From Halorubrum sp. 2020YC2 (GTDB lineage: Archaea; Halobacteriota; Halobacteria; Halobacteriales; Haloferacaceae), in NCBI RefSeq assembly GCF_018623055.1, contig NZ_CP076019.1, positions 1,178,001 to 1,242,000 of the forward strand: a stretch of 64,000 nt of DNA. The letters run 5' to 3'. The position numbers were made by a program, and so were the translations under genes. The notes under the pieces are model-generated. The model was not told the origin of the DNA, made no database searches, and saw nothing but the letters and a program-made list of their open reading frames with translations. This document shows positions 25,637-34,829 of this stretch, one piece after another; the stretch's first letter is position 1; every line of letters starts with the position of its first letter.

Positions 25637-26626
25637 TCAGACGCGGTCGAGCCGCGAGAGCCCGCGCCAGATCGCGTCGACCAGCCGCGTCTCCGGGTCC
25701 GTCGCGGAGGCGTCGGGGTCCGTCGCAGAAGCGCCCGAGTCCGCCGATCCGTCCGATTCGCCGGTCCCTTCCCACCCCCTCGCGAGCGCGTCCTCCAAGA
25801 CCGGCAGCGAGTGGTTCTCGAAGTTGTTCATGCCGCGGAACGACTCCAGCGCGTCGCGGGCGTCGCCGCCGAACTCGGCGGTCGGCTCCCCGTCGTAGAA
25901 CCCGAGGGCCGCGAGCGACGACTGGACCGAGACGGCCGCCTCACCGGTCAGTTCTCGGGTCTCGTCGGGCGCCTCGCGTTCGAGGAGGGTCACGTCGTAG
26001 ATCTTGAACACCCGCTCTAGCTCCTCGATCGGGCGCTCGTGGTCGTCGACGCGCACGTCGACCCAGCGGTCGTTCCTCCCGTCGTAGCCGCCCTCGGGCT
26101 TCGCGACGTACAGCGCCGCGGCCTGCTCGCCGCGTTTGTCGCCCCCGGCCCCGTTGCCCGCGTGGAGCGCCGCGATCAGCCGCTCCGGGAGGCCGCCGTC
26201 GGTCGCCTCGAACGCCTCGGCCATCGCGTCGAGGGTGTCGGCGTTCTCCAAGATGTTCCCCTGAACCGTGTAGTGGTCGCCCTGCCGGTCGCCGGCGTGG
26301 TCGTGACACTCCTCGCCCGTGAACGCCGCGGGGGAGTCGTCGGGGTCGACGCCGACGATCCCGACCTGACGCGAGGGCGCCTCGTCGTCGTCGGCCGTGA
26401 GTCGGTCGATCGCCTCGGCGGGCGCGCGGCCCTCGCGGAGCAGGTCGAGACCGTCGGGACCGTAGGCGACGTTCGCGAAGCTCTGCGTGGCGACCGCGCC
26501 CGCGTCCGCGCTCACGAACGGGACGACGGCGCCGACGCCGACGAACTTCGACTGGACGGCGACGCCGACCGCGCCCGTCTCCGGGTCCCGGGCGGCGATC
26601 GAGAAGGTCGAGGGTCGAGCTGGCAT
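25637..26626 (-). CDS. DUF1028 (Ntn-hydrolase-like) protein with C-terminal peptidoglycan-binding-like region
   Basis: A 329-residue protein. The DUF1028 part begins TFSIAARDPETGAVGVAVQS and includes VGVGAVVPFVSADAGAVATQ, HDHAGDRQGDHYTVQGNIL and GKRGEQAAALYVAKP-like segments (here DKRGEQAAALYV). The family resembles Ntn hydrolases and is often linked to carbohydrate or peptide metabolism; activity is unproven. The later region (VQSSLAALGFYDGEPTAEFG, ALESFRGMNNFENHSLPVLE) looks like the putative peptidoglycan-binding segment seen in some DUF1028 proteins. Start ATG 26626 (MPARPSTFS). Confidence 0.85.
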   Translation of the reverse strand: MPARPSTFSIAARDPETGAVGVAVQSKFVGVGAVVPFVSADAGAVATQSFANVAYGPDGLDLLREGRAPAEAIDRLTADDDEAPSRQVGIVGVDPDDSPAAFTGEECHDHAGDRQGDHYTVQGNILENADTLDAMAEAFEATDGGLPERLIAALHAGNGAGGDKRGEQAAALYVAKPEGGYDGRNDRWVDVRVDDHERPIEELERVFKIYDVTLLEREAPDETRELTGEAAVSVQSSLAALGFYDGEPTAEFGGDARDALESFRGMNNFENHSLPVLEDALARGWEGTGESDGSADSGASATDPDASATDPETRLVDAIWRGLSRLDRV

Positions 26627-26795
26627 GCGGGATCGGTCGTGGGCCGCCGCGATCATAAATCCGCCCGTCGCGTGGCGGGCGGGTCGGGCGAGCGCGGACG
26701 GTCCACCGCCGCGCGTACCCGGTCTCAGAGGCGAGGGCGGGCTCTCGGCGTCGCGGTTCTGAACGCTTATGCCCGCCGACCGACTTCGATCGGGT

Positions 26796-27479
26796 ATGAG
26801 CGACGACGACGCCGTCGATGTCGAGACCCCCGACGCCGAGGGCGACGCCGCGAGAACGAACGGCACGGCGGAGGCGACCGCCGAGGAAGGGAGCGCCGAG
26901 TCGGCCGACGGCGGGCCCGCCGACGGCGACGCCCGCCGAGACGAGGAGGCGCTCGCGGCGGCCGTCGCGGAACACGACGCGGCGCTCGCGCGCGAGGTCG
27001 CGGCCATGGAGGCGGACCTCGCGGAGGCCCGAGCGGCGCTCCGCGAGCGCGACGAGGAGGCGGAGGAGCTGAAGAGCAAGCTCGCCCGCGTGAAGGCGGA
27101 CTTCAGCAACTACAAGGAGCGCGCGAAGCGGAAGCAAGACGAGATCCGCGAGCGCGCCTCGGAGGCGCTCGTCGAGCGGCTCGCCCCGGTCCGGAACGAC
27201 CTCCTGCGCGCGCTCGACCAAGAGGAGGGGAGCGACCTCCGCCCCGGCGTCGAGTCGACGTTAGAGAAGTTCGACGAGGTGCTCGCGGAGGAGGGCGTCG
27301 AGTCGATAGCGCCGGAGCCGGGCGAGGAGGTCGACCCCGCGCGCCACCAGGTGATGCTCCGCGTCGACAGCGACCGGCCCGAGGGGACGGTCCACGAGGT
27401 GTACGAGCCGGGGTACGAGATGGGCGACCGCGTGCTGAGCGAGGCGAAGGTGACCGTCAGCACCGGCGACGGTGAGTAG
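26796..27479 (+). CDS. grpE: Nucleotide exchange factor GrpE
   Basis: A 227-residue GrpE, the exchange factor for DnaK. The first 60 residues are acidic and disordered, then a long coiled coil (AEEL KSKLARVKADFSNYKE region, residues about 90-115) and the beta-rich head with EEVDPARHQVMLRVDSDRPE, GTVHEVYEPGYEMGDRVL and SEAKVTVSTG. These are the conserved GrpE C-terminal motifs. Start ATG 26796 (MSDDDAVDVETPDAEG) fits the TATA-like GAACGCTTATGCC 30 nt upstream. No dnaK or dnaJ is seen next to it in the window. Confidence 0.92.
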   Translation: MSDDDAVDVETPDAEGDAARTNGTAEATAEEGSAESADGGPADGDARRDEEALAAAVAEHDAALAREVAAMEADLAEARAALRERDEEAEELKSKLARVKADFSNYKERAKRKQDEIRERASEALVERLAPVRNDLLRALDQEEGSDLRPGVESTLEKFDEVLAEEGVESIAPEPGEEVDPARHQVMLRVDSDRPEGTVHEVYEPGYEMGDRVLSEAKVTVSTGDGE

Positions 27480-27500
27480 CGCGACGACGAGGCTCGCTTT

Positions 27501-28295
27501 TCAAGACCGAACCGCCGCCTCGTAGCCGTCGATCAGCTCGTCGAGGCCCGCGTTCGGCTCGGCCGCGTGCGGCACCGAAAGCGGCGAGACGGACACCTCG
27601 CCGTCGACGACGGCCCGGCGGTCGGTCCCGACGTCGTCCGGCACGTCGCCGTCGTTCATCCGGCCCCAGATCGGGTCCGAGAAGCCGACGCGGCCGTCGC
27701 CGTTCCGCTCCGCGTGCATCCCGTACCACGTCGAGGGCGTCGTGACGCGGAGCGGCGCGCGGTCCGCGTCCGCGATGGGCGCGTTGACGTTGAGGTAGTC
27801 CGCGCGCTCGAACACCCCGGCGCCGGCCGCCTCGTCGACGAGGAACTCCGTCGCGCGGGCCGCGTGCGCGAAGTCGGCGCCCTCGAACTCCCGCTTCCAC
27901 CAGTCGTCGCCGCCGGGCACGTACATCGACGTCGCGACCGCTGGCACGCCGAAGAACGCCGCCTCGACCGCGGCCGAGACGGTCCCGGACCGCCCGAGCG
28001 TGTAGGCGCCGAGGTTCGCGCCCTCGTTACAGCCGGCGACGACCAGGTCCGCCTCGGGGACGAGTTCGTCCAGCCCCGCGACGACGCAGTCGACGGGGGT
28101 GCCCTCGACGACGTACCCGAGCTCGTGGTCGTCGACGGCGGCGTCGGCCGAGAGGCGCCGCCCGACCGAGGACTGGTCGTCGGCCGGCGCGACGACGGTC
28201 ACCGCGTACTCGGTCGCCAGCGCGTCGTACAGCGCGCGCAGCCCCGCGGCGTCGACGCCGTCGTCGTTGGTCAACAGGATCCGGTCGACGGTCAT
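27501..28295 (-). CDS. surE: 5'/3'-nucleotidase SurE
   Basis: A 264-residue SurE phosphatase acting on nucleoside monophosphates. It starts MTVDRILLTNDDGVDAAGLR, the family signature with the metal-binding Asp pair, then VVAPADDQSSVGRRL, and the other metal-binding residues in VVAGCNEGANLG (Asn). Next come GRSGTVSAAVEAAFFGVPAV and YLNVNAPIADADRAPLRVTT. The ATG at 28295 is at the usual distance from the motif. Convergent with grpE. Confidence 0.92.
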   Translation of the reverse strand: MTVDRILLTNDDGVDAAGLRALYDALATEYAVTVVAPADDQSSVGRRLSADAAVDDHELGYVVEGTPVDCVVAGLDELVPEADLVVAGCNEGANLGAYTLGRSGTVSAAVEAAFFGVPAVATSMYVPGGDDWWKREFEGADFAHAARATEFLVDEAAGAGVFERADYLNVNAPIADADRAPLRVTTPSTWYGMHAERNGDGRVGFSDPIWGRMNDGDVPDDVGTDRRAVVDGEVSVSPLSVPHAAEPNAGLDELIDGYEAAVRS

Positions 28296-28433
28296 ACCCG
28301 TACCAGGGGCGAGTCGGGCAAAAGTCCACCGTCGGTCCGGGCGCGACGAGGGCGAGCCGACCGCGGCCGCGGACCGGGGCCGGCTCCGGCGTCGAACGGA
28401 AAAGCACACGTATCGCCGGGCCGACGGACCGAT

Positions 28434-28739
28434 ATGGGATTCGGGGACACCGCGAAGAAGATCCAGACGCTGGCCGACCGCGCGGAGCGCACCTACAAGA
28501 AGATCAGCGAGCTCCGCGACGAGGTGGACGAGACGCAGGAGACGGTGATAGACACCTCCGAGCGCGTCAAGACGCTCGAAAACGAGATGGCCGAACAGCG
28601 CGCCGTCCTCGACGCCGTCGCCAGGGAGGTCGGGGTCGACTTAGAGCGCGTGAGCACCGAGGCGCACATCACCGACGCCGAGGAGTCGGCGGCCGGGGGC
28701 GACTCGGACGACGACGCGGTCGACGCGGACCCCGCTTAA
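28434..28739 (+). CDS. DUF5798 small coiled-coil protein
   Basis: A 101-residue protein beginning MGFGDTAKKIQTLADRAERT. A coiled coil spans residues about 20-65 (SELRDEVDETQETVIDTSER, VKTLENEMAEQRAVLDAVAR), followed by an acidic tail. This matches the haloarchaeal DUF5798 family as I remember it; function unknown. Its TAA shares bases with the TAA of the convergent acyltransferase gene (TTAA at 28736-28739). Confidence 0.8.
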   Translation: MGFGDTAKKIQTLADRAERTYKKISELRDEVDETQETVIDTSERVKTLENEMAEQRAVLDAVAREVGVDLERVSTEAHITDAEESAAGGDSDDDAVDADPA

Positions 28740-29311
28740 TCGTCGCCGGCGCCTTCCCCCGCCCGGGAGACCACCTCGGCGGGGACGCCCGCGACGGTCG
28801 CGCCCGGCGGCACGTCCGCCGCGACGAGCGAGTTCGCCGCGACGCGCGCGCCCTCCCCGACGGTGACCCCGGGGAGGACGACCGCGCCCGCGCCGACCAT
28901 CGCCTCCTCCTCGACGACCACGTCGCCCAGCCGGTACTCCTCATGGAGGAACTCGTGGCACAGCAGCGTGGCGTCGTAGCCGATTATCGCGTCGTCGTCG
29001 ACGCGGATCCGCTCGGGCCAGAACACGTCCGGGGTCGACTCCAGCCCCCACGCGACCCCCGTGCCGACCGTGACGCCGATCGACCGCAGCAGCCGGTTCT
29101 TCAGCCGGAGGCTCGGGCAGATCCGCGCGAGCACGATGACCACGTAGTTGCGGACGACCGCGAGCGGCGACTTCGCGTCCGGCCACGACCACAGGGAGTT
29201 GCGCGCGCCCGGCGTCGGGAACCGGTCGAGGCGGTCGCTCCGGGGCGAGTCGGCGTCGTCGCGCGGCGCGTCCGGATCCGCGGGCGTCGCGGCCGCGTCG
29301 TCGTCTGTCAC
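28736..29311 (-). CDS. Left-handed beta-helix acyltransferase
   Basis: A 191-residue hexapeptide-repeat acetyl/acyltransferase. A hydrophobic segment (LAVVRNYVVIVLARICPSLR) precedes the repeats: IGVTVGTGVAWGLE, RIRVDDDAIIGYDATLLCHE (likely catalytic His), GDVVVEEEAMVGAGAVVLPG and VTVGEGARVAANSLVAADVP. The C-terminal loop PPGATVAGVPAEVV is typical. The substrate is unknown; a sugar or small-molecule acceptor is likely. The first 35 residues are acidic and disordered. Confidence 0.85.
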   Translation of the reverse strand: MTDDDAAATPADPDAPRDDADSPRSDRLDRFPTPGARNSLWSWPDAKSPLAVVRNYVVIVLARICPSLRLKNRLLRSIGVTVGTGVAWGLESTPDVFWPERIRVDDDAIIGYDATLLCHEFLHEEYRLGDVVVEEEAMVGAGAVVLPGVTVGEGARVAANSLVAADVPPGATVAGVPAEVVSRAGEGAGDD

Positions 29312-29380
29312 GTCACGTCGTTCGGACGGGGAGAATAAAAGGGTCGCTCCCCGGCCGCGGCGGTCTGGAATGAGACGGGG

Positions 29381-30664
29381 TTAGCTCCGGAGGTCGTCCA
29401 TGTGGTCGATCCGCCGCCGGACGAGGTCGGCCGTGCCGATGTCGTGACGGATGCGGACGCGATCGCCGGCGGCCGTCAGCGCGTCCTCGGCCTGCGCCTC
29501 GGCGGCCGCGATGGAGTCGCCGCGGCCGACGACGGCGAACGCCCGCGACGTTGTGGTGTACAGCCGGCCGTCGCGCTCGTCGACGCTCGCGTAGTAGAGG
29601 AGCGCGTCGCCCGCGCTCTCCTCGTCGACCGCGATCTCGGCGCCCGCGTCCGGGTCTGTCGGGTAGCCGTCGGGCACCGCGTACTTACAGACGGTCGCCT
29701 CGCCCGAGAAGGAGAGTTCCGGGAGCGACTCGCCGTCGCGCGCGGCGGCGAGCACGTCGACGAACGGCGTGTCGAGGACGGGCAGCGTGTTCATCGCCTC
29801 GGGGTCCCCGAAGCGCGCGTTGAACTCCACCACCTTCGGCCCCTCGTCGGTGAGCATGAACTGCCCGTAGAGGACCCCCTTGTAGTCGGGGAGCGCGTCG
29901 ACGACCGCGTCCAACACGTCGACGGCGGCGTCGTAGTCGCCCCCGGCCATGAACGGCAGCGAGAGTCCCGTGTCGGAGTACGACCCCATCCCGCCGGTGT
30001 TCGGCCCCTCGTCGCCCTCGTAGGCGCGCTTGTGGTCCTGAACCGCGGGCGTCGTCCGCACGTCGCCGTTCGCGACGAACGCCTGGATCGTGAACTCCTC
30101 GCCCACGAGCCGCTCTTCGAGGACGACGCGGTCGTAGTCGGAGTCGCGGAGGTATTCCTTGGCCTCCGCCGCGGTCACCTGATCGCCTATCACCTTCACG
30201 CCCTTGCCGCCGGTGAGGCCGGCGGGCTTGACCGCGAGGTCGCCCTCGTACTCGTCGATGTACTCGCAGGCGGCCTCGACGTCGTCGAACACCGCGTAGT
30301 CGGGACAGCCCGGGACCGCGTGCTCCTCCATGAACTCGCGCTGGTACGCCTTGTCCGTCTCCAAGCGCGCCTCGTCGGCCCGCGGGCCGAACGCGTAGAC
30401 GCCGGCGTCGTCGAGCGCGTCCGCGACTCCGGCCTCCAGCGCCGACTCCGGCCCGATGACCGCGAGGTCAGCGCCGACCTCGGTCGCGTACGCCGCGACC
30501 GCGTCGGTGTCGGTCTCCGCTATCGCCTCGAACCCGTCCGCGAGCCGTCGGATCCCCGGGTTCCGAACGCTCGCGCAGGCGTACAGCGCGCAGTCGTCCG
30601 CCACCGCGCGGGCGATCGCGTGTTCGCGGCCGCCGCCCCCCACTAAGAGTACGGTCTCCGTCAT
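29381..30664 (-). CDS. purD: Phosphoribosylamine-glycine ligase
   Basis: A 427-residue ATP-grasp enzyme of purine biosynthesis (GAR synthetase). It begins MTETVLLVGGGGREHAIARA, then ADLAVIGPESALEAGVADAL, DLAVKPAGLTGGKGVKVIGD (ATP-grasp), VVLEERLVGEEFTIQAFVAN, NTGGMGSYSDTGLSLP, GQFMLTDEGPKVVEFNARFG and DPEAMNTLPVLDTPFVDVL. Order and length match the family. It is divergent from the DUF255 gene, with a shared A/T-rich promoter region around 30700-30740. Confidence 0.94.
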   Translation of the reverse strand: MTETVLLVGGGGREHAIARAVADDCALYACASVRNPGIRRLADGFEAIAETDTDAVAAYATEVGADLAVIGPESALEAGVADALDDAGVYAFGPRADEARLETDKAYQREFMEEHAVPGCPDYAVFDDVEAACEYIDEYEGDLAVKPAGLTGGKGVKVIGDQVTAAEAKEYLRDSDYDRVVLEERLVGEEFTIQAFVANGDVRTTPAVQDHKRAYEGDEGPNTGGMGSYSDTGLSLPFMAGGDYDAAVDVLDAVVDALPDYKGVLYGQFMLTDEGPKVVEFNARFGDPEAMNTLPVLDTPFVDVLAAARDGESLPELSFSGEATVCKYAVPDGYPTDPDAGAEIAVDEESAGDALLYYASVDERDGRLYTTTSRAFAVVGRGDSIAAAEAQAEDALTAAGDRVRIRHDIGTADLVRRRIDHMDDLRS

Positions 30665-30817
30665 GCCCGACGGGTGTCCGCACGGTAGTGTAAACCTTAC
30701 TCTCTGTTCGACCGGATATACACGCGATCATGTATAAAACAGCGTCGAGGGCGGCGGGAGCGGCGGGCGCTCGTCGCGGCCCGGACGCCTTTTGCCCCGT
30801 CGGGCCGAACCGGGGGT

Positions 30818-33064
30818 ATGTCACAGCCGACCGAGCGGAACCGCCTCGACGGGGAGGCGAGTCCCTACCTCCGACAGCACGCCGACAACCCCGTCAACTG
30901 GCAGCCGTGGGGCGACGAGGCGTTCGAGCGCGCCCGCGAGCACGACGTGCCCGTGTTCGTCTCTATCGGCTACTCCTCCTGTCACTGGTGTCACGTCATG
31001 GCCGAGGAGAGCTTCGAGGACGAGTCGGTCGCGGAGGCGATGAACGAGTCGTTCGTCCCGGTCAAGGTCGACCGGGAGGAGCGCCCGGACGTCGACAGCA
31101 CGTTCATGACCGTCTGCCAGCTCGTCACCGGCGGCGGCGGATGGCCCCTCTCCGCGTGGTGTACGCCCGAGGGGAAGCCCTTCTACGTCGGGACCTACTT
31201 CCCGCCCGAGCCGCGCCGGAACCAGCCCGGCTTCCGCGACCTCTGCGAGCGGATCGCCGGCTCGTGGAGCGACCCCGAGCAGCGCGAGGAGATGAAGCGG
31301 CGCGCCGACCAGTGGGCCGAGAGCGCGCGCGACGAGCTGGAGTCGGTGCCGACGCCGGAGGCGCCGGGCCCGGACGGGGAGGGCGGCGCCTCGCCGCCCG
31401 GCGACGACCTGCTCGACGCGGCCGCCGCGGCCGCGCTGCGCGGCTACGACGACGAGTACGGCGGCTTCGGGAGCGGCGGCGCGAAGTTCCCGATGCCCGG
31501 CCGGATCGACCTGCTCATGCGGGCGTACGCGCGGACCGGCCGCGACGCGCTCCTGTCGGCCGCGACGGGCACCCTCGACGGGATGGCCCGCGGCGGGATG
31601 TACGATCAGGTCGGCGGGGGGTTCCACCGCTACGCCGTCGACCGGGAGTGGACCGTCCCCCACTTCGAGAAGATGCTGTACGACAACGCCGAGCTACCGA
31701 TGGCCTACCTCGACGGCTACCGGCTCACGGGCGACCCGTTCTACGCCCGCGTCGCGAGCGAGTCGCTCGCGTTCCTCGACCGCGAGCTCCGCCACGACGA
31801 GGGGGGCTTCTTCAGCACCCTCGACGCGCGGAGCCGACCGCCCGCGAGCCGGCGGGACGACGGCGAGTCCGACGGGGCGGCGGACGGAGGCGCGACCGAG
31901 GACGTCGAGGGCGCCTTCTACGTCTGGACCCCGGAGGAGGTGGACGCCGTCCTCGACGAGCCGGCGGCGTCGCTCGCGAAGGAGCGGTACGGGATCCGGC
32001 CCGGCGGTAACTTCGAGCGCGGCACGACCGTCCCGACGATAGCCGCGTCGGTCGAGGGGGTGGCCGCCGACCGCGACCGCTCGCCCGAGGAGGTCCGCGA
32101 GGCGCTGACCGACGCGCGCACGGCGCTGTTCGACGCCCGCGAGTCGCGGCCGCGCCCCGCCCGCGACGAGAAGGTGCTGGCCGCGTGGAACGGGCGAGCG
32201 ATCTCCGCGTTCGCGAGGGCCGGCGACCCCCTCGGAGAACCGTACGCCGACATCGCGCGCGAGGCGCTCTCCTTCTGTCGCGACCGGCTCTACGACGCCG
32301 AGAGCGAGACCGGCGCGCTCGCCCGGCGCTGGCTCGACGGCGACGTGCGGGGACCGGGGTACCTCGACGACTACGCGTTCCTCGCGCGCGGCGCGCTCGA
32401 CGTCTACGCCGCGACCGGCGACCCGGAGCCGCTCGGGTTCGCGCTGGAGTTAGCCGAGGACCTCGTCGACGAGTTCTACGACGCCGACGACGGGACGATC
32501 TACTTCACGCGGGACCCGGACGACGACGGGGACGAGTCGGGCGGCGACGACGCCGGCCCCCTCATCGCGCGGCCGCAGGAGTTCACCGACCGGTCGACGC
32601 CGTCGAGCCTCGGCGTCGCGGCCGAGACGCTCGCGCTCCTCGACGGGTTCCGGACCGACGGGGCGTTCCGCGAGATCGCCGAGCGCGTCGTGACCACCCA
32701 CGCCGACCGGATCCGCGGCGGGCCGCTGGAACACGCCTCGCTCGTCCGGGCGGCGGACCTCGTCGAGACCGGCGGGATCGAAGTGACGATCGCCGCCGAC
32801 GAGGTGCCGGGCGAGTGGCGCGAGACGCTCGGGGAGCGATACCTGTCGGGCGCCCTCGTCGCGCCGCGCCCCGCGACGGACGCGGGACTCGACGAGTGGC
32901 TCGACCGCCTCGGCGCGGCCGGGGCCCCGCCGATCTGGGCGGACCGCGACGCGACCGACGGCGAGGCGACCGCCTACGTCTGTCAGGGGTTCACGTGCTC
33001 GCCGCCGCGGACCGACCTCGACGCGGCGCTGGAGTGGCTGGGGACGCGAGAGTCGGCCGAGTAG
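30818..33064 (+). CDS. Thioredoxin-domain (DUF255/YyaL) protein
   Basis: A 748-residue protein of the YyaL/SSP411 family. The N-terminal thioredoxin-like domain has RLDGEASPYLRQHADNPVNW, GYSSCHWCHVMAEESFED (CxxC-type site), VPVKVDREERPDVDSTFMT and GGGGWPLSAWCTPEGKPFY. The rest is an (alpha/alpha)6-like barrel with VGGGFHRYAVDREWTVPHFE, KMLYDNAELPMAYLDGYRL, DEKVLAAWNGRAISAFARAG and YVCQGFTCSPPRTDLD. The family is universal but poorly understood; a role in thiol redox or sugar-epimerase-like chemistry has been suggested. A GTATAAAAC box lies about 85 nt upstream. Confidence 0.9.
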   Translation: MSQPTERNRLDGEASPYLRQHADNPVNWQPWGDEAFERAREHDVPVFVSIGYSSCHWCHVMAEESFEDESVAEAMNESFVPVKVDREERPDVDSTFMTVCQLVTGGGGWPLSAWCTPEGKPFYVGTYFPPEPRRNQPGFRDLCERIAGSWSDPEQREEMKRRADQWAESARDELESVPTPEAPGPDGEGGASPPGDDLLDAAAAAALRGYDDEYGGFGSGGAKFPMPGRIDLLMRAYARTGRDALLSAATGTLDGMARGGMYDQVGGGFHRYAVDREWTVPHFEKMLYDNAELPMAYLDGYRLTGDPFYARVASESLAFLDRELRHDEGGFFSTLDARSRPPASRRDDGESDGAADGGATEDVEGAFYVWTPEEVDAVLDEPAASLAKERYGIRPGGNFERGTTVPTIAASVEGVAADRDRSPEEVREALTDARTALFDARESRPRPARDEKVLAAWNGRAISAFARAGDPLGEPYADIAREALSFCRDRLYDAESETGALARRWLDGDVRGPGYLDDYAFLARGALDVYAATGDPEPLGFALELAEDLVDEFYDADDGTIYFTRDPDDDGDESGGDDAGPLIARPQEFTDRSTPSSLGVAAETLALLDGFRTDGAFREIAERVVTTHADRIRGGPLEHASLVRAADLVETGGIEVTIAADEVPGEWRETLGERYLSGALVAPRPATDAGLDEWLDRLGAAGAPPIWADRDATDGEATAYVCQGFTCSPPRTDLDAALEWLGTRESAE

Positions 33065-33073
33065 CCGCGTCGT

Positions 33074-33083
33074 AATTATATAT
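33074..33083 (+). promoter_or_regulatory. TATA box for the geranylgeranyl reductase gene
   Basis: AATTATATAT, centred about 26 nt before ATG 33105. This is the standard spacing for a leaderless archaeal transcript and shows the gene can be read separately from the preceding one. Confidence 0.6.
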
Positions 33084-33104
33084 CCCCGTCACCACGCTCC
33101 CTCC

Positions 33105-34205
33105 ATGCACGATTTCGTCGTCGTGGGCGCGGGACCGCCCGGCTCCCGGTTCGCCCGGCGCGCGGCCGAGGCGGGGCGCGACGTGGTCGCCTTCGAGAAG
33201 GGGACGGTGGGCGAGCCGCTCGCCTGCTCCGGGCACGTCTCCGAGGACGTATGGGAGTACGTCCCCGAGGGCGCCCGCGACGAGCTCCTCGAGAACCGGG
33301 TGTACGGCGCCCGCTTCCACGTCGGCGGACCGGGCTCCCGGGCGTATCCCTTCTACAAGCGAGAGCCGGTGTCGAACGTGATCGACCGCGTCGGACTCGA
33401 CCGGACCCTCGCGGACCGCGCGCGCGAGGCCGGCGCCGACGTGCGAGAGAACCACACGGTCGTCGGCGTCGAGGAGCGGTCCGACCGGGTCGTCGTCGAG
33501 GTCCGGACGCCCGCGGACGACGTGGAGCGGGTCGAGGCGCGGATGGTCGCCGGCTGCGACGGGCCGACCTCGCGGGTGCGCCGCGCGCTCGACCTGCCGG
33601 AGCCGGACGAACTGCTCCACGGCGTTCTCGGGTTCGACGACGAGCGCGACGCCGGCGACCGCGTCGACGTCCACCTCACCGCGCCGACGTTCTTCGCGTG
33701 GCGGATCCCCCGCGGCGACGCCGGCGTCGAGTACGGGCTGGCGGCGCCGCCGAGCGAGGATGTCTCGGGGCGGTTCGACCGGCTCACCGACGCGTACGGC
33801 GCGACGACGGACCGGCGCTGCTCGGGGGCGATCCCCGTGGGACCGCCGGCGGAGACGACGAGCGACCGCGGCTTCCTGATCGGGGACGCCGCCGCGCAGA
33901 CGAAGCCGTTCACCGGCGGCGGCATCCTCTACGGGATGCGCGCGGCCGACGTCGCCGCCGCGGCGATCGACCCGCGCGATCCCTCGACGCTCGCGGACTA
34001 CGAGTCCGGGTGGCGCGACGAACTCGCCACGGAGATCCGGCTCGGGAAGGCGATCCGGCGGTGTTACTCCCTGCCCGAACCGGTCCAGCGGGTCGGGCTG
34101 CGGGCGCTGTCCGGGGAGATCGGCGTCCACATGGACGAGCCGTCGTCGTTCTTCTCGGCGTCGAACCTCCGCGCGCTGTTCTCGCGGAGTGACCCGCCGG
34201 AATAA
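33105..34205 (+). CDS. Geranylgeranyl reductase family FAD-dependent oxidoreductase
   Basis: A 366-residue flavoprotein. The FAD motif is FVVVGAGPPGSRFARRAAEA with the following acidic VVAFEKGTVGEPLACSGHVS; this PxxCxGxxx(x) pattern is the hallmark of the archaeal digeranylgeranylglycerophospholipid reductase group. Later: VAGCDGPTSRVRRALDLPEP and FLIGDAAAQTKPFTGGGILY. It probably saturates isoprenoid chains of membrane lipids, but the exact substrate in this group is uncertain since haloarchaea carry several paralogues. It starts 40 bp after the DUF255 gene with its own promoter. Confidence 0.88.
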   Translation: MHDFVVVGAGPPGSRFARRAAEAGRDVVAFEKGTVGEPLACSGHVSEDVWEYVPEGARDELLENRVYGARFHVGGPGSRAYPFYKREPVSNVIDRVGLDRTLADRAREAGADVRENHTVVGVEERSDRVVVEVRTPADDVERVEARMVAGCDGPTSRVRRALDLPEPDELLHGVLGFDDERDAGDRVDVHLTAPTFFAWRIPRGDAGVEYGLAAPPSEDVSGRFDRLTDAYGATTDRRCSGAIPVGPPAETTSDRGFLIGDAAAQTKPFTGGGILYGMRAADVAAAAIDPRDPSTLADYESGWRDELATEIRLGKAIRRCYSLPEPVQRVGLRALSGEIGVHMDEPSSFFSASNLRALFSRSDPPE

Positions 34206-34247
34206 AAAAGCGCGGCGACCGAGAGGCGCGCCGGCCGCGACCGACCG

Positions 34248-34733
34248 CTACTCCTCGACGACGTTCGCGAACGAGACGTTCTCGCGGACGCTCGTGATCT
34301 CGACGGTCGGCTCCTCGCCGGGCTCTGCGTCGGGGACGATGACGACGTAGCCGCGCTCGATCTTCGCGATCCCGTCGCCCTTGTCGCCCAGCGTCTCGAT
34401 CGTCACGTCGCGGACCTCTCCCTCCGAGACGGGCGGGTCCGGCTGGACGGCGCCGGCCGCGCCGCGCGAGGTGGGCCGGTTCCCGTCGTCCGACGGGGCT
34501 TGGCCGGAACCGCCGTCGGCGTCGGGCACGGACGCCGCCTCGCCGTCGCCGCTCGTTGCGGACGCGTCGTCGCTCGGTCCGGCGCGGTCCAGAACGGCGA
34601 TCCGATACGTCTCTCCGACGCTCACGCTACCGTGTTCGATCTCCGAGGCGGGAACCGTGACGACGTACTCGTCGCCACGCGATTCCACCCGACCGGTGTA
34701 CAGACACGCGAGGAAATCCGTGATTTCGACCAT
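34248..34733 (-). CDS. TRAM domain protein
   Basis: A 161-residue protein: a short N-terminal beta-rich part (MVEITDFLACLYTGRVESRG, VTVPASEIEHGSVSVGETYR), an acidic disordered linker of about 45 residues, and a C-terminal TRAM domain (GEVRDVTIETLGDKGDGIAK, IERGYVVIVPDAEPGEEPTV, SVRENVSFANVVEE). TRAM domains bind RNA, and free-standing archaeal TRAM proteins act as RNA chaperone-like factors. Start ATG 34733. Convergent with the reductase gene. Confidence 0.87.
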   Translation of the reverse strand: MVEITDFLACLYTGRVESRGDEYVVTVPASEIEHGSVSVGETYRIAVLDRAGPSDDASATSGDGEAASVPDADGGSGQAPSDDGNRPTSRGAAGAVQPDPPVSEGEVRDVTIETLGDKGDGIAKIERGYVVIVPDAEPGEEPTVEITSVRENVSFANVVEE

Positions 34734-34829
34734 GGCCGTCCCTTGCGCGCACGGGGATGAAAAGCCACCTGTTCGGGCGGGCGGCGTGCGAAGGTAAACG
34801 CTTACCCTGTTCCGAGTTAATGACCGACC

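Noticed and set aside
28736-28739. Overlapping stops of two convergent genes (TTAA)
   Set aside because: Common in compact haloarchaeal genomes; not informative by itself.
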